DNA of 64,000 nt from Stichopus chloronotus (GCA_021234535.1 SFZH01000008.1:16903358-16967357), one strand, 5' to 3'; positions 14,674 to 27,339 are shown, counted from the first letter of the stretch. Program-made: numbers and translations. Notes: generated by a model not told the origin, from the sequence alone.

Positions 14674-14769
14674 CAGGTGTTGCAAGTTTCTCAAGTTATG
14701 GGTATTTAATCATGCCAAATTTCAGTTGTGGGGGGTCATGTCAGAATGGGCCCTTTAGTTCCACTGCCG

Positions 14770-14800
14770 TGAGGTGGAAGCCACTTGCTTCCAACTCACG
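14770..14800. repeat. Short inverted repeat
   Basis: The arms gtgaggtggaagc and gcttccaactcac are complementary at 12 of 13 positions around a short loop. No associated gene is visible. Confidence 0.5.
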
Positions 14801-15303
14801 TTTGAAGGACAAATACTTTCCCTAGTCAGTGACTTATTACGTAACCGCTACCTCCCCGATGAAGACAGATTTTTTTCAGCCACACACAAAAAGTGGCACG
14901 ATTTTTGAATGTTATTGGATGAGGATACCAAGATAGTGTTTGATGGATCATTTGCACCTGATCATGTGTTTGAATTTTTAAATTTGTTGCAGAATTCATC
15001 AAAATACTTCCCAATGCCTAATCCTTCAAAAAATCGTTTAAGGTTTGCTGTTCCCTAAGTGTGCATCCTCCATACAAAATATCTCTTACCACACCTTTGT
15101 TTTGGCCTGAAGCGTTGCCACAGCAGTTACATGGTACACAGTGCTACTGCTTGTGCAGTGAAATTAGGACTAGACTATACTGCATAATGTTGTTAGAGTA
15201 GAGAAGTTTGTAACCCACTTACGTAACACAAACTTAAGGTGTGATCGAGGTAACTTTGGGTGTTAATTGCATAGTTTTATATTAAGATTGAAATATTATG
15301 GAA

Positions 15304-15921
15304 TTAAATCCATAAAATATAAGTAATAAGGTATAGAAACATAAAATCAAAAACCATAAAATGAAAAACCTGTAATTGAAATCTCATGTTTAATGGGGTG
15401 CAAGAACATATTTTTTTTTGGAAAATTTGTGGTAATGGTACAAGTCCAAACTGAGCTATAATCATACTGACAATACTGCAGAGGGGAGCAAGTTTGTTTG
15501 TGAGAAGAAAACATTTAAAAACGAATGAAGACTGTATTATTTTGTTAAATTGCTTCTTACTCAACCAAATTTTTCGTTTGAAAGTGTAATTTAATGTTAA
15601 ATCGCCGTTAGATTTCGTATCTGAACATATTTTACTGTAAATTTCACGTTTGTATGTTATATCGTAAAAACGAGGCCAGTCAGCCAGTGCAGAGAGGTAT
15701 TGAATTTCTTTAGAATGATGGGTTGCCTTGATATGTGCCTGGGGCACTGAAAACCGGAAAGGCAGCGCGATTAAAGGGTGCTTTTTCACATGGTGGGTTT
15801 TCAAATAATATACCCATGGATATACAGTATACATAATCAGAGGATGCTCATTTTGATCACACTCGGAAATGAGCGAGCAGTCACAAATAACTTGAAGGTT
15901 AAACGGTAGCTGTCTTACCAC
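15304..15921 (-). other. 205-codon open frame, longest in the window, unrecognised
   Basis: An ATG-initiated frame of 205 codons is open on the minus strand, and the TTAA-flanked element starts 29 bp beyond it. From base composition I estimate the chance of one such frame in a window this size at around 0.1, so it stands out only mildly. The product would be rich in Phe, Ile, Leu and Lys. Hydrophobic stretches lie near residues 135-165 and at the C-terminus (FHFMVFDFMFLYLITYIL). I recognise no domain, see no promoter, and see no clear poly-A signal just past the end. It could be an intronless small gene, a remnant of an element, or chance. Confidence 0.15.
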
Positions 15922-15949
15922 AGAAGCAAAAAATGTTTATGGCTTTTAA

Positions 15950-16317
15950 AGGGGCTCATTGAGTTGATATCAGTTAAGATTGCAGTGATTTTGAAGCATG
16001 CAAACACACGACAATACTCACAATTAGCATAATTAATCAAGTTTCACATCCAATAGTTATATGAAAACTGTCAATTTTTTCGAATTTTTGACCCTTACTT
16101 GCTCTGATTGTGTGCATGTGAATGTACTAATGTGAAAATGTCTGGTCACAAAGTTTCAAAAACCAAATTTAATCGTTGGTTACTCACTCATTAATGTTCC
16201 AACATATGTAAAACTTTGGGATCCTTTTAGTTTGACTGTTTGTCATTAGTATGTGAAGGAAACTTGACCAGTTTAGAAAAATTGAGTGAATTTCACAAAA
16301 CAACTCAATGAGCCTCT
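15950..16317. mobile_element. TTAA-flanked MITE-like element, 368 bp
   Basis: Both ends carry the terminal inverted repeat AGGGGCTCATTGAGTTG / CAACTCAATGAGCCTCT (16 of 17 match), and each end is immediately flanked by TTAA (15946-15949 and 16318-16321). TTAA target duplication is characteristic of piggyBac-type transposition. There is no coding capacity, so the element is non-autonomous. A diverged second copy is at 13426-13748 in the opposite orientation. Confidence 0.8.
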
Positions 16318-16582
16318 TTAAGTTTACCATGCCACTTCAGATTGGGTCAACAGGACCATAAATATAAGTCTTTGCTACAGAATCAAAGGTCAAGAATTCT
16401 CAAACTGGCACTGCAATTGGAGCAGATCAACAAGAGCATGCATCACAGATCATTCCAATACGTGTACCGACATTTTGAGGAAGTCACTGTGCGAACAAAC
16501 ATGTATACTGCATGCCCCATTGAAACAGGTAGCACTCTGGACCTTAAAGTTACAACTTGCAAAGACAGATTTTCGTCATAAT

Positions 16583-16789
16583 CCCCAAAACTTCCTGGTT
16601 TGGGAATTCGCTAGCTATACTCACCTCATACAACCTATACGCATTAACGTATTGACCATGGTCTAGCATCTGGCAATTTTGTGTGTGTGTGTGTGTGTGT
16701 GTATCTGGCCACTGCCCTTCCGTAATTCCCAGACTTTTGGTCTAGCAGGTTTAGGTTATATGAGGTGAGGGAATATGTGCTGTGAATTT
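16583..16789. mobile_element. Dispersed inverted-repeat element (family A), with (GT)n
   Basis: It starts ccccaaaacttcctggtttggg and ends atgtgctgtgaattt. The inner arms ctcacctcatacaacc and ggttatatgaggtgag are complementary. A (GT) run at about 16681-16702 lies between them. It matches copies at 33729-33966 and 49706-49913. Confidence 0.75.
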
Positions 16790-17090
16790 ACAGAACCTGT
16801 TACCCAGGCACACAACTCAGCAGTGCCAAAACTTGCAGACTGACTGAATCATTGCAACCATGCTGTCAAGCCTTAAGTAAACTTGACAGCTGCATACAGT
16901 AGACATTGCCTTTATCTTTAATTCCTCAACTGATACCTTTAAGCATTTCCTACACAAGTAACAGCTAGTATTATCACAAAATATACTATCATCTCACATT
17001 GTACTGATCAACACAATTAAGTGATGCATCTTCGATTAAAACGATTAAAACAAACCGAATTAAAAGATTATAGCAAGGATGCAATGATTA

Positions 17091-17589
17091 CACACATCAG
17101 TTAGAAGACCATTGAGAGGACGACCTTGAGAGGACAATTTTAAAATGTTTTAAAATGATGACCTTGCAAACATACACACATCAGTAAGAAGACAATTGAG
17201 AGGATGTATGACCGTGAGGGGACAATGTTAAAATGATTTAAAATGATGACCTTGCAAACATACACATATCAGTTTATTAGAGGACAATTGAGAAGACTGA
17301 CCTTGAGAGGACAATGTTAATATGATTTAAAATGATGACCAGCTTGCATACATACACACATCAGTTTATTAGAGGACAATTGAGAGGCTGACCTTGAGAG
17401 GACAATGTTAAAATGATTTAAAATGATGACCTTGCAAACATACACATATCAGTTTATTAGAGGACAATTGAGAAGATGACCTTCAGAGGACAATGTTAAT
17501 ATGATTTAAACTGATGACCTTGAAAACATACACACATCAGTTTATTCAGAGGACAATTGAGAGGATGACCTTGAAAGGACAATGTTCAG
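17091..17589. repeat. Tandem array of ~88-bp unit, six copies
   Basis: Each unit runs from acatcag(tttattag), through aggacaattgagagg, tgaccttgagaggacaatgt and atgatttaaaatgatgacct, to tgcaaacatacacac. Six units of about 84-92 bp are visible. Copies 3 to 6 are most alike; copies 1 and 2 lack the tttatta insertion. Confidence 0.9.
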
Positions 17590-17880
17590 AAAAAAAGGAG
17601 AAGCCAACATTAAGGGGACAACATCAAGAGCTTCATGACACTGATGGGAAGCATGAGTGAGTGATATAAGTGACAGTTTACTTGGACAAGTTTCTTGCAA
17701 AGATCCAAAGCCATGGGAATCACATTCTTGGCCTTGGTAGATTCTTGGTGTTTACAAATCCACTGCCAGAGCAGTTCATAGCACCCTGACACCCAAGACC
17801 TCATCACACAGGCATTGATTTGAGCAAGGAATGTTTTTCCCCACTTTTTTGTATGGAGGGGATGCTATCACATTTACCCC

Positions 17881-17890
17881 CCCCCCCCCC
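17881..17890. repeat. Poly-C tract
   Basis: A run of about fourteen C (from 17877) is followed closely by an A run. It is low-complexity sequence and a likely site of sequencing length error. Confidence 0.6.
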
Positions 17891-20000
17891 ATTAAAAAAA
17901 AAAACTACAATAAGCATGAATTGCTGCTTTAAAGATGAAGGAAGCAAATGCAAATACGGATTTTTCAAGGACACAGCCTGCAAATATTTGAACATTATTA
18001 AAACCCCAATATACAGTAGTAGAGAAAATTTTTTTCTCAATACAATGAAGATCTGCACTTGAGTTGTAAACCAACAATACTGGTTCAAGAGCCATTTCTT
18101 GAAACTCACTTCAACAGTTTCTCGATCTTCAAGGGTAATGTTTTTTGTATGCATTTGAACCAAACAGCTCCAATGTACACAGGCCCATGTCTTCTTCGAT
18201 ACATAAAAAATGGCGCACGAATGAAGAAACGAATATCCTTCGCCAAGACATGAAAACACAGTACTTGGCAAATGCGATGTACACATCACTGTATATTACC
18301 TCCCTAAATAAACTAAGGAACATTGCATTATTAAAGTATATATACTATACCTCCTTTAGTCACAAACCCTCAGTGAAATCTCCTTTTAGAGAATATCAAT
18401 CCTCCCAATAAAATATATGACATGTAAGGGTCACCGCAGGCTTCTATCGCAACCCCACCTAAAGGACGTGCATATGTGTGTGGATCACATGTATGTGGGA
18501 GAAGGGAGGGGGGAAACCCCTCCAGCTTTTGAGGGGAGAACAAATTCAGTAAGTTGTTCCCCCACATTGCTTGTAAACACTAATTCAGTGAGAGGACAAA
18601 AAAATCCCTTTGTGAATTGCTATGGGGAATATCCCTGAAATATGTTGGCATATCTGAAATAAACATTGAAAGCCCTTCAATAAATGAGCATGCATGGACA
18701 GAATTGTAGCTGCTGTGGGCAGCACTGGGCAGCACTACTGCAGTAATTCCCCTCTGGCATTTGCAATCAGTTTTATATGCCTTTCCACCCTTCACTATAA
18801 CTTTACAAAATGTAGAAGATATGCTGGGAGAAGCTGCCTTTTACATTCAAAGATTCGGCAAGTACTTTTCCATATAACAGTGCTTGCAAAACATAAACCT
18901 CTCTGTGGGTGCAGCGCTCTCGGGACCTGCTGATATGTTGTCCAATAACCCCACCAGGGAAGGGGGTCCTGGTACAAGCCTCTAGACCCCTACCAGAGAC
19001 GGCTGGTTGAACTTGCTCATGCTCAATGCCCGGCACTTAAATTTGTCCAACTGCAACCCTGTGCATGCAGGAGCACTGAAAAATTTAATGTCTAGACATA
19101 AAAGCCATATTGCACTTATGGCATTGCATGCATGTCCAATAACATTTACTTCTGGGATCAGCTTTACAAAAATATGACTACTCATGTGAGGACGGATATT
19201 TTGAGCTACTTTAAAAGTAGCGTACTGTTAATTACAGCCTTCCCCCCCCCCCCTCCCACCATGGAGAAAAGAGGAATTAAAGTACTTGAGTCCCCTGTTT
19301 TTGGCCAAAAGCAAGGTCCACTACTACAGTATCTACCAGATCTATCTCCATCGTACATGAGTCTGGTGGCTCACAAATTCATTCTCAAGTCATTGAGTTT
19401 ACCACAGTTTTAATATCTTGAATGTCTTGTGATCAAGCAGACTTACTTTCTCTAACAATTACTTAACACAGGAAATTCTGGACATGTTCCAGGCCATTGA
19501 TGCAAATTATGTGTTTACAGGTGATTGGTCAATTCAATCAGTTGCAGCCAGGGGCATTTATTGCAGCCCAATTATGCTAATCAAGTATCAAGTGGCAATT
19601 ATCAATCCACCAGCCACCTGAGTGGATTACGAGAGGACCATGTTACCTCCATGATACGAGGCGCAAGGTCTGATCAACTGTCCATGTAATTGACAATTAA
19701 GGAAATAGGCTGCTTGAAAGTCAAATTTGGATACATGTTTTACCAAAAGACAAAATTCATGTTTTCAAGGTCTAATTTTCACAGTACTTGATAGTTCCTC
19801 CTTGAAGGAAGGACAAATATCTAAAGCACAATCGAGTCAAACTTTGCAAATCTTCTGATATTTGATTATTTGGTTTTCAAAATGGTTGAGATTTGATGCA
19901 AGCAGACATGATGTACGTCATATACTCATATACTTCATACTGACCTCACAGTGATTAATGCAAGTCCCTTAGACTAGATAACCAACTGTCCTGAACAATA

Positions 20001-20760
20001 CTGATGACGTTTTGACCTGCACCAAAAACATAAGACTTTCTTGCACTCAATTTTAGGCACATGAAGTCCAAATATGAGAGCTGCTCAAGCTTCCCTTCTT
20101 GAGATGTTGTGTATATAATGTTATCACTATTTAACCCTGATGATCCAAAAGACCTTTGACCTCCATCAAAAAAGAGTAAGTCTTTCTGAACTCAATGAGA
20201 TACACCTTCAGTCCAAATATGAGATCCATACGAGCTTCCCTTCTTGAGATATCGGGTTTACAAGGTTTTCACTATTTGACCCCTGCTGACACCAAACGAC
20301 CTTTGACCACCAAAAAAGGCTTCTTTTGCTCCATGAGGTACACCCTGCTGATTAAATATAACATATGTGCAAGTTTCCCATCTTGAGATATTGTTCACAA
20401 GGTTTTTCCCTATTTGACCCCTGTTGACCCCAAATGACCTTTGACTGCCACCAAACACAACTGGCTTCTTTGTACTCAATAAGGTGTACCCACATACCAA
20501 ACATGAGATCTGTATAAGCTTCCTTTCTTGAGATATCATGTTCACAGGGTTTTCACTATTTGACCCCTGTTGACCCCAAATAACCTTTGACACCCACCAA
20601 AAACAATAAGCTTCTTGTACTCAATAGGGTACACCCATCTAGGAAATATGAAATCTGTACCAGCTTACCTCCTTGAGATATCATGTTTACAAGGTAGGTG
20701 TCACAAACATACGCCCACATACACATGCACACATACACATACACGTGCATGGATACAAAG
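20001..20760. repeat. ~145-bp tandem repeat with DR1-like motif, five units and CA-rich tail
   Basis: Units start near 20005, 20151, 20298, 20435 and 20581 (spacing 137-147 bp). Each carries a (T)GACCTTTGAC-like core, then a ccaaaaa block, a tgtactcaat.aggtacaccc block, an atatgagatctgta block, and cttcttgagatatcatgtt ending in caaggttttcac. TGACCTTTGACCT in reverse is AGGTCA-A-AGGTCA, the DR1 nuclear-receptor element; here the match is partial in most units. The array stops just after an atatcatgtttacaagg block and passes into a CA-rich tail. Confidence 0.88.
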
Positions 20761-21204
20761 GTTACTATTTCATTAAAACCAAAAATAATTAAACAAAAAC
20801 AACAAAGTATAAGAACCTTAAAAGCAATCCTAAAGCAGGCTACATTGCATCCATAATACATTTTCTTTCATACACATACAGTGGCACAATACTTCTGAGA
20901 ACACTTTGTCATGCAAACTTACACTACATTGATGTTACTGGTTCATGCACCCACTGTTGGGTCTGACTTACAGAAAAGAAATGCTACAGAGCATACTTCC
21001 AACTAATATGTCTTTGATGTCAGCTTTAAGAAAGAGATCAAATTGATGTACTTTTTTTTTCTTTCTTTCTTTTTTTTTTTGATCTTATTAAGCATAAGGA
21101 ATCAACGGTTGACGGTTGCATGACGCTGCAACTCTTCTTCACGTTCACACCTACTCAAAAGTTGGGCACTGTTATCAAGTTGAAATGCTTTACAGGGGGA
21201 GAGC

Positions 21205-21275
21205 ACTAACTTAGCTGGATAACATGCCAAATTTTTTGCCATAATTAGAGAGTTTGAATCTGCCGTGGGCACACT
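21205..21275 (+). other. Possible tRNA-derived SINE head
   Basis: ttagctggata (A-box-like) and gagtttgaatc (B-box-like) lie about 40 bp apart in a region reading gagcactaac...ctgccgtgg. The spacing fits a pol III internal promoter. I could not build a clean cloverleaf, so this is not called a tRNA gene. A similar arrangement (taggctcagtgggag, then gagactcaattc) is at about 23750-23802. Confidence 0.25.
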
Positions 21276-21929
21276 GCAGTGAATACACAGAGTAAGTTCA
21301 CTGTGCCGTGAACTGAAAACAGAGGCAGTTGCAAAGGTTTCAATGTGATGATGTCATCTTGATGCAAACAATAAATTGTAGTTTTGTCGTGGTTTGTCCA
21401 AAAATATTTGTCATTAAAGAATAGTATTGTGGATAGTTTATTATCTGTGAAAATTGGATCAATGATTGACTTTTGTTCACTCCATGCCCTGGTTCTTCAA
21501 ACGTGCAATCGCAACTACCAGTCAAACCAGCTTTTAAAAAAATCTAGTGAACTGAAGCTGAACGCTTGATTTGATTCTTACTGAGCTAAGTACATCTGCA
21601 TCATTCGAATCTGGTCAAATGATGTCTGACTCCATGTAGGTATGAGGTGAAAGAAAGTATGGAAGTGACCTAAATGCGATGGATGCATGTTAAGGTCTTT
21701 CTGCACTGTTTAACATTCCTAACACTGTGAGTTTCTTAAAGGCATATTTTACTGACAATTGAAGGGGTTCCTAATTAAGGCAGAATCTTGACATGCATTC
21801 TCCATCAAGAGAAGAATCTAAATACGCTTAAATCTTTACCTTCACAAATCATTACTTCTTTAGTGCTGGTTGCTCGATCTGCTAATCTGACATTATCTCA
21901 CTTGTAATTTTGTTTGCATCAGTCCAAGT

Positions 21930-22720
21930 TTCACGGGTACTGTACCTACAGACTCGTAGGACCCAAGTTGTATGTACTGGTACACCTTCAAGAGAATATT
22001 TTCGTGTTCTTTGCATTAATACTCACCACTTTGTACCCGTGCTTGCACGTACTCTCACTCGAGCAAAATTTGAAAATTCGTTGCTCACATGTGAGACCTT
22101 GTACTCGTATTCGAGGTTTCGTGCTCGAACCCAAGACATTTTACTACTCGTGCTCAGTGTTCACCATTCCTTCATCTAGCTGCGATGTGCAGGATGATCA
22201 TTTAACCTATTAACCTCACTTGTGTGTGGTAAGGGGAATGGACGAAAATACACACAGAACTACGTACTACTTGTTTTAATACATCCTTCACAATTAAGAA
22301 GGCATGAATGAGAATCTCTGTTCCTTGGTCACACACACTACTGTCAAAAGCAACATGAATCAAGTTGTCAAATTTCTTTACAGCTTGTTGTAATCAGTTC
22401 TTCTTTTAGCAATTAGTTCTGCTAGAATATATTGTATGCAGGACCAGCTGACACACAAACAAAAACACTTTGCCCTTCATTTGTAATTGGTACTAATGTT
22501 TATTGATGCCAGCATCATACTGGTATTAATGTAACTGTACTGCGCTTTAAGGGAATTTTAGGAGTTACTCAGGAGACTGTGCTCGTACTCATACTCACAG
22601 GATTAGAAAACCTGGAGCTCATACTCGACACTATGTACTCAAACCTGTACTTGTACTCAGGGCTTAGTTATACTCGTACACTACGTCTTGAACTCACTAC
22701 AAGTCTACTAGTACCTGTCA
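21930..22720. repeat. Degenerate ACTCGT/GTACTC-rich simple repeat (two blocks)
   Basis: Blocks at about 21930-22180 and 22560-22720 are enriched in ctcgtactcgt-like words such as gtactcgtattcg, gtgctcgtactcatactc and tatactcgtacac. About 380 bp of ordinary sequence separates them. The right block ends some 30 bp short of the exon at 22752. Confidence 0.6.
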
Positions 22721-22751
22721 GACAATAGGTGTTTCCATTCAATATACTCAC

Positions 22752-22902
22752 TCCCTGGTTCATGATATTTCTTTTTATAAGGCACCCCAAAATAATGCTT
22801 GGCCTGTTCCAAAAACTTGAACCGGAGGTCGAGCATCCTCGTGTGGTCGCACCTCGCCGAGAGCTCCCTCTCCTTCATGAGTCTCTGCTGGGTGACTTCA
22901 TG
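22752..22902 (-). CDS. NlpC/P60-like domain gene, upstream exon
   Basis: On the minus strand the acceptor ctcttacctctgttag is followed by 50 full codons plus one base and then the strong donor gtgagtat. The frame starts HEVTQQRLMKEREL, is rich in charged residues (probably helical), and continues FLEQAKHYFGVPYKKKYHEPG. The helix followed by G-V-P-Y is the classical N-terminal part of the NlpC/P60 fold, which lies just before the D-C-S-G-L-V motif found in the exon at 1-153. The last base plus CT from that exon gives Thr, so the joined protein is open for about 101 residues with the motifs in family order and spacing. The two other frames contain stops or read less plausibly. The exon is more CpG-rich than its surroundings, as expected for coding sequence here. 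The upstream exon must end in phase 0. Confidence 0.85.
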
Positions 22903-24641
22903 CTAACAGAGGTAAGAGAAGTGAAAATACATATACATTTAACCATTGAGTATTTTCTTCATTTGAGTATTAAGGAGTATAAAAACACAAAAAAGGACAG
23001 CCAATTGCAAAGTGTCTTTCAGAAAGTACAGTCAATCTGCAGCAACATTTAGTCACTTTGGCAGAAGGCACATGTTACATCTCCAACTGCAGTAAAAACT
23101 CCAGAAATCCCAGGTTCTCTTTCCATAGAAACATATGTGAGTGCAAATAAATTCTGCAAATTTTGGATTATGTGTCTTAACTTTGCTACCTCAGATTACT
23201 GACAATTCACTCAGATTTTGTCATGTCATCATGATATTGCAAAGGTGTCACAAAATTAACTTGTCCCTGAAAATACTTACCGTGAATATAAATCCACCCT
23301 CACGACTCAAAGTTCACAGACAAGCCGACAGGGTGTTACCACTGAAAAAACTTTTTGAACAATGGAAAGGCCTGTGACTAATACTGGCGATGTCACACCG
23401 TTATACCTTCATGCAACACAAGAATTAAAAGTCACGGCTATATTTAAAATGAAAAGTGACTGCTTAATATGGCATGCTTTTCATAAATAAATGATAAGGA
23501 ATCAATGGGACGAACAAAAAGAAAGAAATCAAACAAAGTAATGGTTTCTGTTGTCTTCTGTAGTCCTACATCTCATTTTACTGTAGAAATTAGCTTGTTA
23601 CCAACTAAAATAGTCTTATTACGAACAATTGAGTTACAAGACAGTTACCTGGGTGAGAAAAACTGATAGAGAGCTGGTCTATACCAGAAAACGCACACAG
23701 ATTCAATGGTATTTGTTGACTGTAAATGAAATGGACACTGACCATTAGGCTCAGTGGGAGAAGTACTTGACTTTACCCCAGAATTGAGACTCAATTCGGC
23801 CGGGAGCAGTATACAGTCACTTCCAAGCGGTGAAATTCAAGGGCATTATGGTTATTGTAAGATAAACAATTGTTAGTGGGTTCAAACATGCCATTGATGC
23901 TAAACAGACTCTTCGAGTTAATGGAAGACAAATTTTAAACTTCTGTTTCTCTCAGCTGTTGATCACATATGTCACTCCTGCAAGTTTTGTGGCAAAGTGC
24001 AGTGTTTTATGGAGAGTTTTAGACGTTTTTTTTTTTTTTTTTAAGGGGGGGTGAAGTACAGATCTCAATCCACTGCCTTTGTAATAGACCCCTTGCACAT
24101 GATATCACTGTTACAGATGAAGCACCCCCGCCCTCAAGGCAGTGCAGCTACTAAATTTAATGCATGAATGTTGCGTCTCTGCCTTTCGATCTACTTGAGC
24201 TTAGCTTAGCCATATATACTATTTGTTTATTTGTTCTCAGAGAGGGCACCCCTCTTCTTTGTTATGTGGCATCAAATGTAAATGCATGAGTCTATTGCAG
24301 GAATTCCACCTTTATGACTTACTTGGAGGAGGGAAAAGAAGAGAAAAAAAGTGTTTATCACAATTTCCATACATAATATTCCTCCCTGAAATAAAGCTGG
24401 CACAAACAACAATCGTCCCATCTCATCATATATAGCCACTGCATCTGCCAACTGGTCTCCTCACATTACTCTTAGTTATTGATAGCTGTGCCCTCATGAG
24501 TTTTCATTTCTTTATGTATTGTTTTTCAATCAATGATTTCAATCACCAGGACTAAATATAGTCCCACATAAGTCATGTGGAATATCATGATACCTTCTCC
24601 AACAACTGGCTTAAGTGGTCTTATTTACATGCAGACAGTAC

Positions 24642-24642
<1 letters not shown>

Positions 24643-24679
<37 letters not shown>
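24643..24679. repeat. (TA)n microsatellite
   Basis: An uninterrupted run of about 18 TA dinucleotides, followed by 700 bp of AT-rich unique sequence with no feature that I recognise. Confidence 0.9.
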
Positions 24680-24681
<2 letters not shown>

Positions 24682-25490
24682 TTAAAGAGAAGTCCACGTG
24701 TACTCCGAGAAAATAAACGGTTAAACAGTACGCAAATAAAAATGTAACTGGTTGACTTGAAGAGTACAAAACAATGAAAAATTTATTCGAAATTTGCGGT
24801 TCGCCTGGAACCTTCTACAGCGAGAGCAGAAAACAATATGAGCCAGCGTAGTAGAGTCTACAACATGCAGTAAAAATAAGTTAGAAACAGAATGTGAAAG
24901 GTGATATATATATATGTCATAATCTATGTTTAACTGTAAAAAAAGAGTAAACTTGGCACGCGTCCCAGCAGGTCAGGTTGTCACATGTACTTATCTCGAT
25001 GGTGAACGTCGATCATCTTAATGCACATAGGACAGTCTGAGGAGATATTTACAGACTGGGCGATAGGAGGTATCGGAACATATATGAAGAGCCACCTGAA
25101 AGGGTGATAAAAGTCTGTTTGCCCAAGCTGTTATGATGGCTACTTGACATACCATTGAAAGATACAATAAAATGATGACTACACCGCAGAAAGGTGATAC
25201 ACGAGCAGCGTGCTTGGGATTGTGAGAACTTATCTCAGGTCTGATCTATGTGTACAATGTTCTCAATCATATTCAGCAAGCAACGTGGTTTTATTGGCTA
25301 GCGCCGTGAAGTGGACTGCACTTACGTCACAAAACTACGCAATGCTCGAACTCCGTCAAACCAAAGATTAGAATTTGTGACTACAGTATCTGCTGGGCAA
25401 AGAACTTACAATGACAAAAGGATAAGGCCACACAAATAGTGAAATTCATTGCATTCAAACACAATTGCCAGTGACTAGATTACAGTAAAT

Positions 25491-25538
25491 ACATAGTGCA
25501 TACATTATATGAGGTGAGGGAGTATGTGCTGTGAACTG
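25491..25538. mobile_element. Right-end fragment of family A element
   Basis: The string acattatatgaggtgaggg, followed by agtatgtgctgtgaact, matches the right terminus of the complete family A copies. Nothing of the left half is visible. Confidence 0.5.
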
Positions 25539-27339
25539 TTATCATTTACATTTTCTTTGCAACAAAGGGTGCAAACCCTTTTCATGTCTTCGAATGCATC
25601 TGAAGCAATCAGGTGAGAGGGGTATATCAATGAGCGGGATGATTTTTGTTTCTTATTTTCTTTAACATTCAGACATCCAGTTTGCTGGGTCCACAAATTT
25701 TCTTCGACATTTAATACCTTTTCTAACATTGGAAACTCCCCTGCTCTGACTATACAATCAATATACTCTCAATTTGCGCTGAGAGTGTATAAATATGACA
25801 TACAGTGTATCACTGAATTGTAGGGAATCTTTCTGTGGGAAATCACACAAAAATGGCATGTGTAATGATATGAAACTCTGAAATGTCCATCCTTTCACCG
25901 TTCTTCAAAGACAAAATTGCAGGGACAGCTTGGTGCATCAGTAATGTAAACAGAGACACTAGAGATCAACATGTACAACGGGCCTTCAATCCAAAATTAT
26001 TTTCGTACGAAAACAAGCTACATCTTTGGACTGGACAAATGTACAGTTCAGTAAAGTCAACCGGAGGACATGTTACAGTATGTGAACAGCATGTGGACTC
26101 TTGTGTCAGGTGAGGCAGCATTAAAATGCCAGCACCCTGATATCTTTACTGGAATACAAGAAAAGAAACGTTGGTGTAAGGTTTAACCATTTACCCGGAT
26201 TCAGATATATCTTTGACACGCAAGTCATTTCCCAAACAAAGGGGCACTAACACGTGCCGTAGCACAAGGTTTCACCCATTTATCTCAATGTCAAAGCAGC
26301 GGACGCTATGGGTCTGAAGTTCATAGCTATTGACTTTTGTCGGTAACTTCCTGCGCAAATTAAGTTAAACTGCTAATTAAGTCAACACCTCTGTGTATAA
26401 CTTAATCAATGACTTTGACATATAATTGATAATTCTTATGTGAATGTCCACATGTGGCATGGCAGATCTATCAGTATCACATCACAAATTTCATGAACCC
26501 CGATGCATCCACTTCCGACACTGACGTTAAACGCCTCTTTGAATTTTCTTTTAAAACATACATTTTTCAACATTTTGACACTCAGTCTTTGAGTTCATAC
26601 AGAAATGATCTGCCAGTGTTCAACACAATTTCTTGTAATATTTGTTAAATGAACAAATAAAATGAAAGCAATGCAAATGTAATACCATGTCCCGTCCTTT
26701 CAAAGCACCACATCAGGCGCACATCGATCTCGTCCGTGTCCCATCATATATCGCATGCTATGAATCGCGTCTTATGAAGTCTTGCTGTATCATGTCCACT
26801 TATCTTATTGTATGCATGTCCCGCAATTTCTGTGATGATGTGTCCTCTTATTGGGACTGGCCACGAAAGGAAATTGATATTTCATAAAAATAAGGAATAA
26901 TTTTCTCTCTTTATTAGTCAACCATCTCAACAGCATTTCAGTTAAAAAATTACGAATCTCTTAAGCTATATTAATTAATATCAAAATGGTACAATGAATA
27001 ATAGGAAACTTGTGATGTCACCCCAGGCACAATTACATGAATATCCTCTGTATGTCATGTATGTGACTGCCTTAGAGGAAACATTACAATCGTAAAGTTC
27101 AAGGTTGATAGAGGGCTCAATTTCAAAGAAAAACAAAGACTTCTTGCAGTAATTTGCCACTGCCACTGGTTAAACCTTGAGGCAACTGGAAATCTTTCTT
27201 GACCAAAGGACTCTCTCTTCAAACAGCAAATACATCGGGTTAGAAACAAGATATGGACATGAGGTATGAAATACCTGCAGTGAAAAATTATTCTCTTTGA
27301 TTTAAGAGCCCCTCCAATTATCGGTAAAATATGCCCTTA

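Larger units (their letters stand above)
154..22751 (-). other. Large intron of the NlpC/P60-like gene
   Basis: The 22.6 kb between the two phase-matched exons begins (minus strand) with gtgagtat and ends with tctctccag. It contains the 42-bp minisatellite, the TTAA-flanked elements, the 88-bp array, the first DR1-bearing array and the ACTCGT-rich stretch, each listed separately. In 154-7750 I see only AT-rich unique sequence with homopolymer runs and no recognised gene. Weak exon-like pieces on the plus strand are at 10367-10435 and possibly 5021-5157, where a short open stretch follows a CAG. Confidence 0.65.

Noticed and set aside
17091..17589. CRISPR-like look of the 88-bp array
   Set aside because: Whole units are similar, not short repeats with unique spacers, and the DNA is eukaryotic in character.
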